Part shown: positions 63,925 to 64,000 of the stretch, in pieces
Layout of the letters: every line of letters begins with the position of its first letter
How positions within the stretch are numbered: position 1 is the stretch's first letter
Translations under genes and position numbers: made by a program
Source: Rhodanobacter sp. DHB23
GTDB taxonomy: Bacteria > Pseudomonadota > Gammaproteobacteria > Xanthomonadales > Rhodanobacteraceae
Direction of reading: 5' to 3'
Length of the DNA: 64,000 bases
NCBI RefSeq assembly: GCF_014842975.1
Contig: NZ_JACYXK010000026.1
Span: forward strand, 186,001 to 250,000
Notes under the pieces: model-generated
Told to the model about the DNA's origin: nothing
What the model saw: the letters and a program-made list of their open reading frames with translations, nothing else
Databases searched by the model: none

Positions 63925-64000
63925 CAGGGCAGGCTGTAGTCGAACGTGTACGAGTGCCCGCCCTGCGCGTCGATGTGGATCGCCAGCGTTCCGGCCAGTC
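63925..64000 (-). CDS. C-terminal fragment of an unidentified leftward gene
   Basis: A frame entering from beyond the window ends in TGA at 63927-63925. The visible 24 residues read LAGTLAIHIDAQGG then HSYTFDYSLP. Base composition and lack of internal stops fit a real C-terminus converging on the acylase gene, with ten bases between stops. I cannot assign a family from so short a piece. Confidence 0.5.

Overview
The window is chromosomal DNA from a high-GC gammaproteobacterium of the order Xanthomonadales. Rhodanobacteraceae (Rhodanobacter/Dyella-like) is my best guess, but no rRNA gene is present to test it. The evidence is the set of protein families, the Xanthomonas-type L-fucose/L-fuconate pathway, the conserved rpsP-rimM-trmD-rplS/ffh/ypjD and queG/nnr-tsaE-ami-mutL neighbourhoods, GTAG-headed REP repeats and very GC-rich codon use. 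I saw no tRNA, rRNA, CRISPR array, insertion sequence, integrase or phage gene.

Layout. 1-9 kb: end of an EAL-domain protein, then the leftward rpsP-rimM-trmD-rplS operon, a cluster of five hairpins, ffh, a translationally coupled arsR-sdpI-hydrolase cassette, ypjD, and obgE-rpmA-rplU with a good sigma70 promoter. 9-14 kb: uvrA with a coupled thioesterase, a small secreted DUF4124 protein, an acetyltransferase. 14-25.4 kb: a fucosylated-glycan locus. It has an exported GH20 hexosaminidase and GH29 fucosidase, a FucP-type permease, a mutarotase, all five steps from L-fucose to pyruvate and lactate, and an IclR regulator. Two divergent promoter regions in this locus carry the same 25-bp element (20/25 identical). 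25-32 kb: a DUF4139 protein bracketed by REP repeats, two crotonases, a sulfurtransferase-Nudix-DUF1289 operon and an FKBP isomerase. 32-41 kb: mutL, amidase, tsaE and nnr facing queG, then pncB and an unannotated candidate small RNA. 41-49 kb: an esterase next to an OmpR-type two-component system, a secreted repeat protein, another esterase, a cytochrome c fusion, a metallopeptidase lipoprotein, a Tyr/Gly-rich lipoprotein and a rhomboid protease. 49-56 kb: phzF-like/yaiI, a flavoprotein, yajQ, DUF1345 with a small acetyltransferase, DAHP synthase with an aromatic attenuator, and a GGDEF protein. 56-64 kb: a NERD-helicase, FKBP, small secreted proteins, a PhnA-like protein, two coupled Nudix hydrolases, a phosphodiester-glycosidase lipoprotein and a penicillin acylase.

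Three regulatory systems stand out. (1) A complete attenuator upstream of DAHP synthase: a 26-residue leader peptide with a Tyr-Phe-Trp-Phe-Tyr-Gly-Tyr run, an antiterminator that can pair with the terminator arm, and an intrinsic terminator. (2) A roughly 130-nt small RNA candidate upstream of pncB with two exposed CUCCCC loops and its own promoter and terminator. (3) The shared operator that ties the GH20 gene, the fucose operon, fucP and the IclR gene into one regulon.

Most gene pairs share ATGA, GTGA or TGATG junctions, so translational coupling is the common operon design. GTAG-headed palindromic repeats fill convergent gaps and in two cases supply a gene's stop codon. All coordinates come from reading the sequence; no database search was possible.
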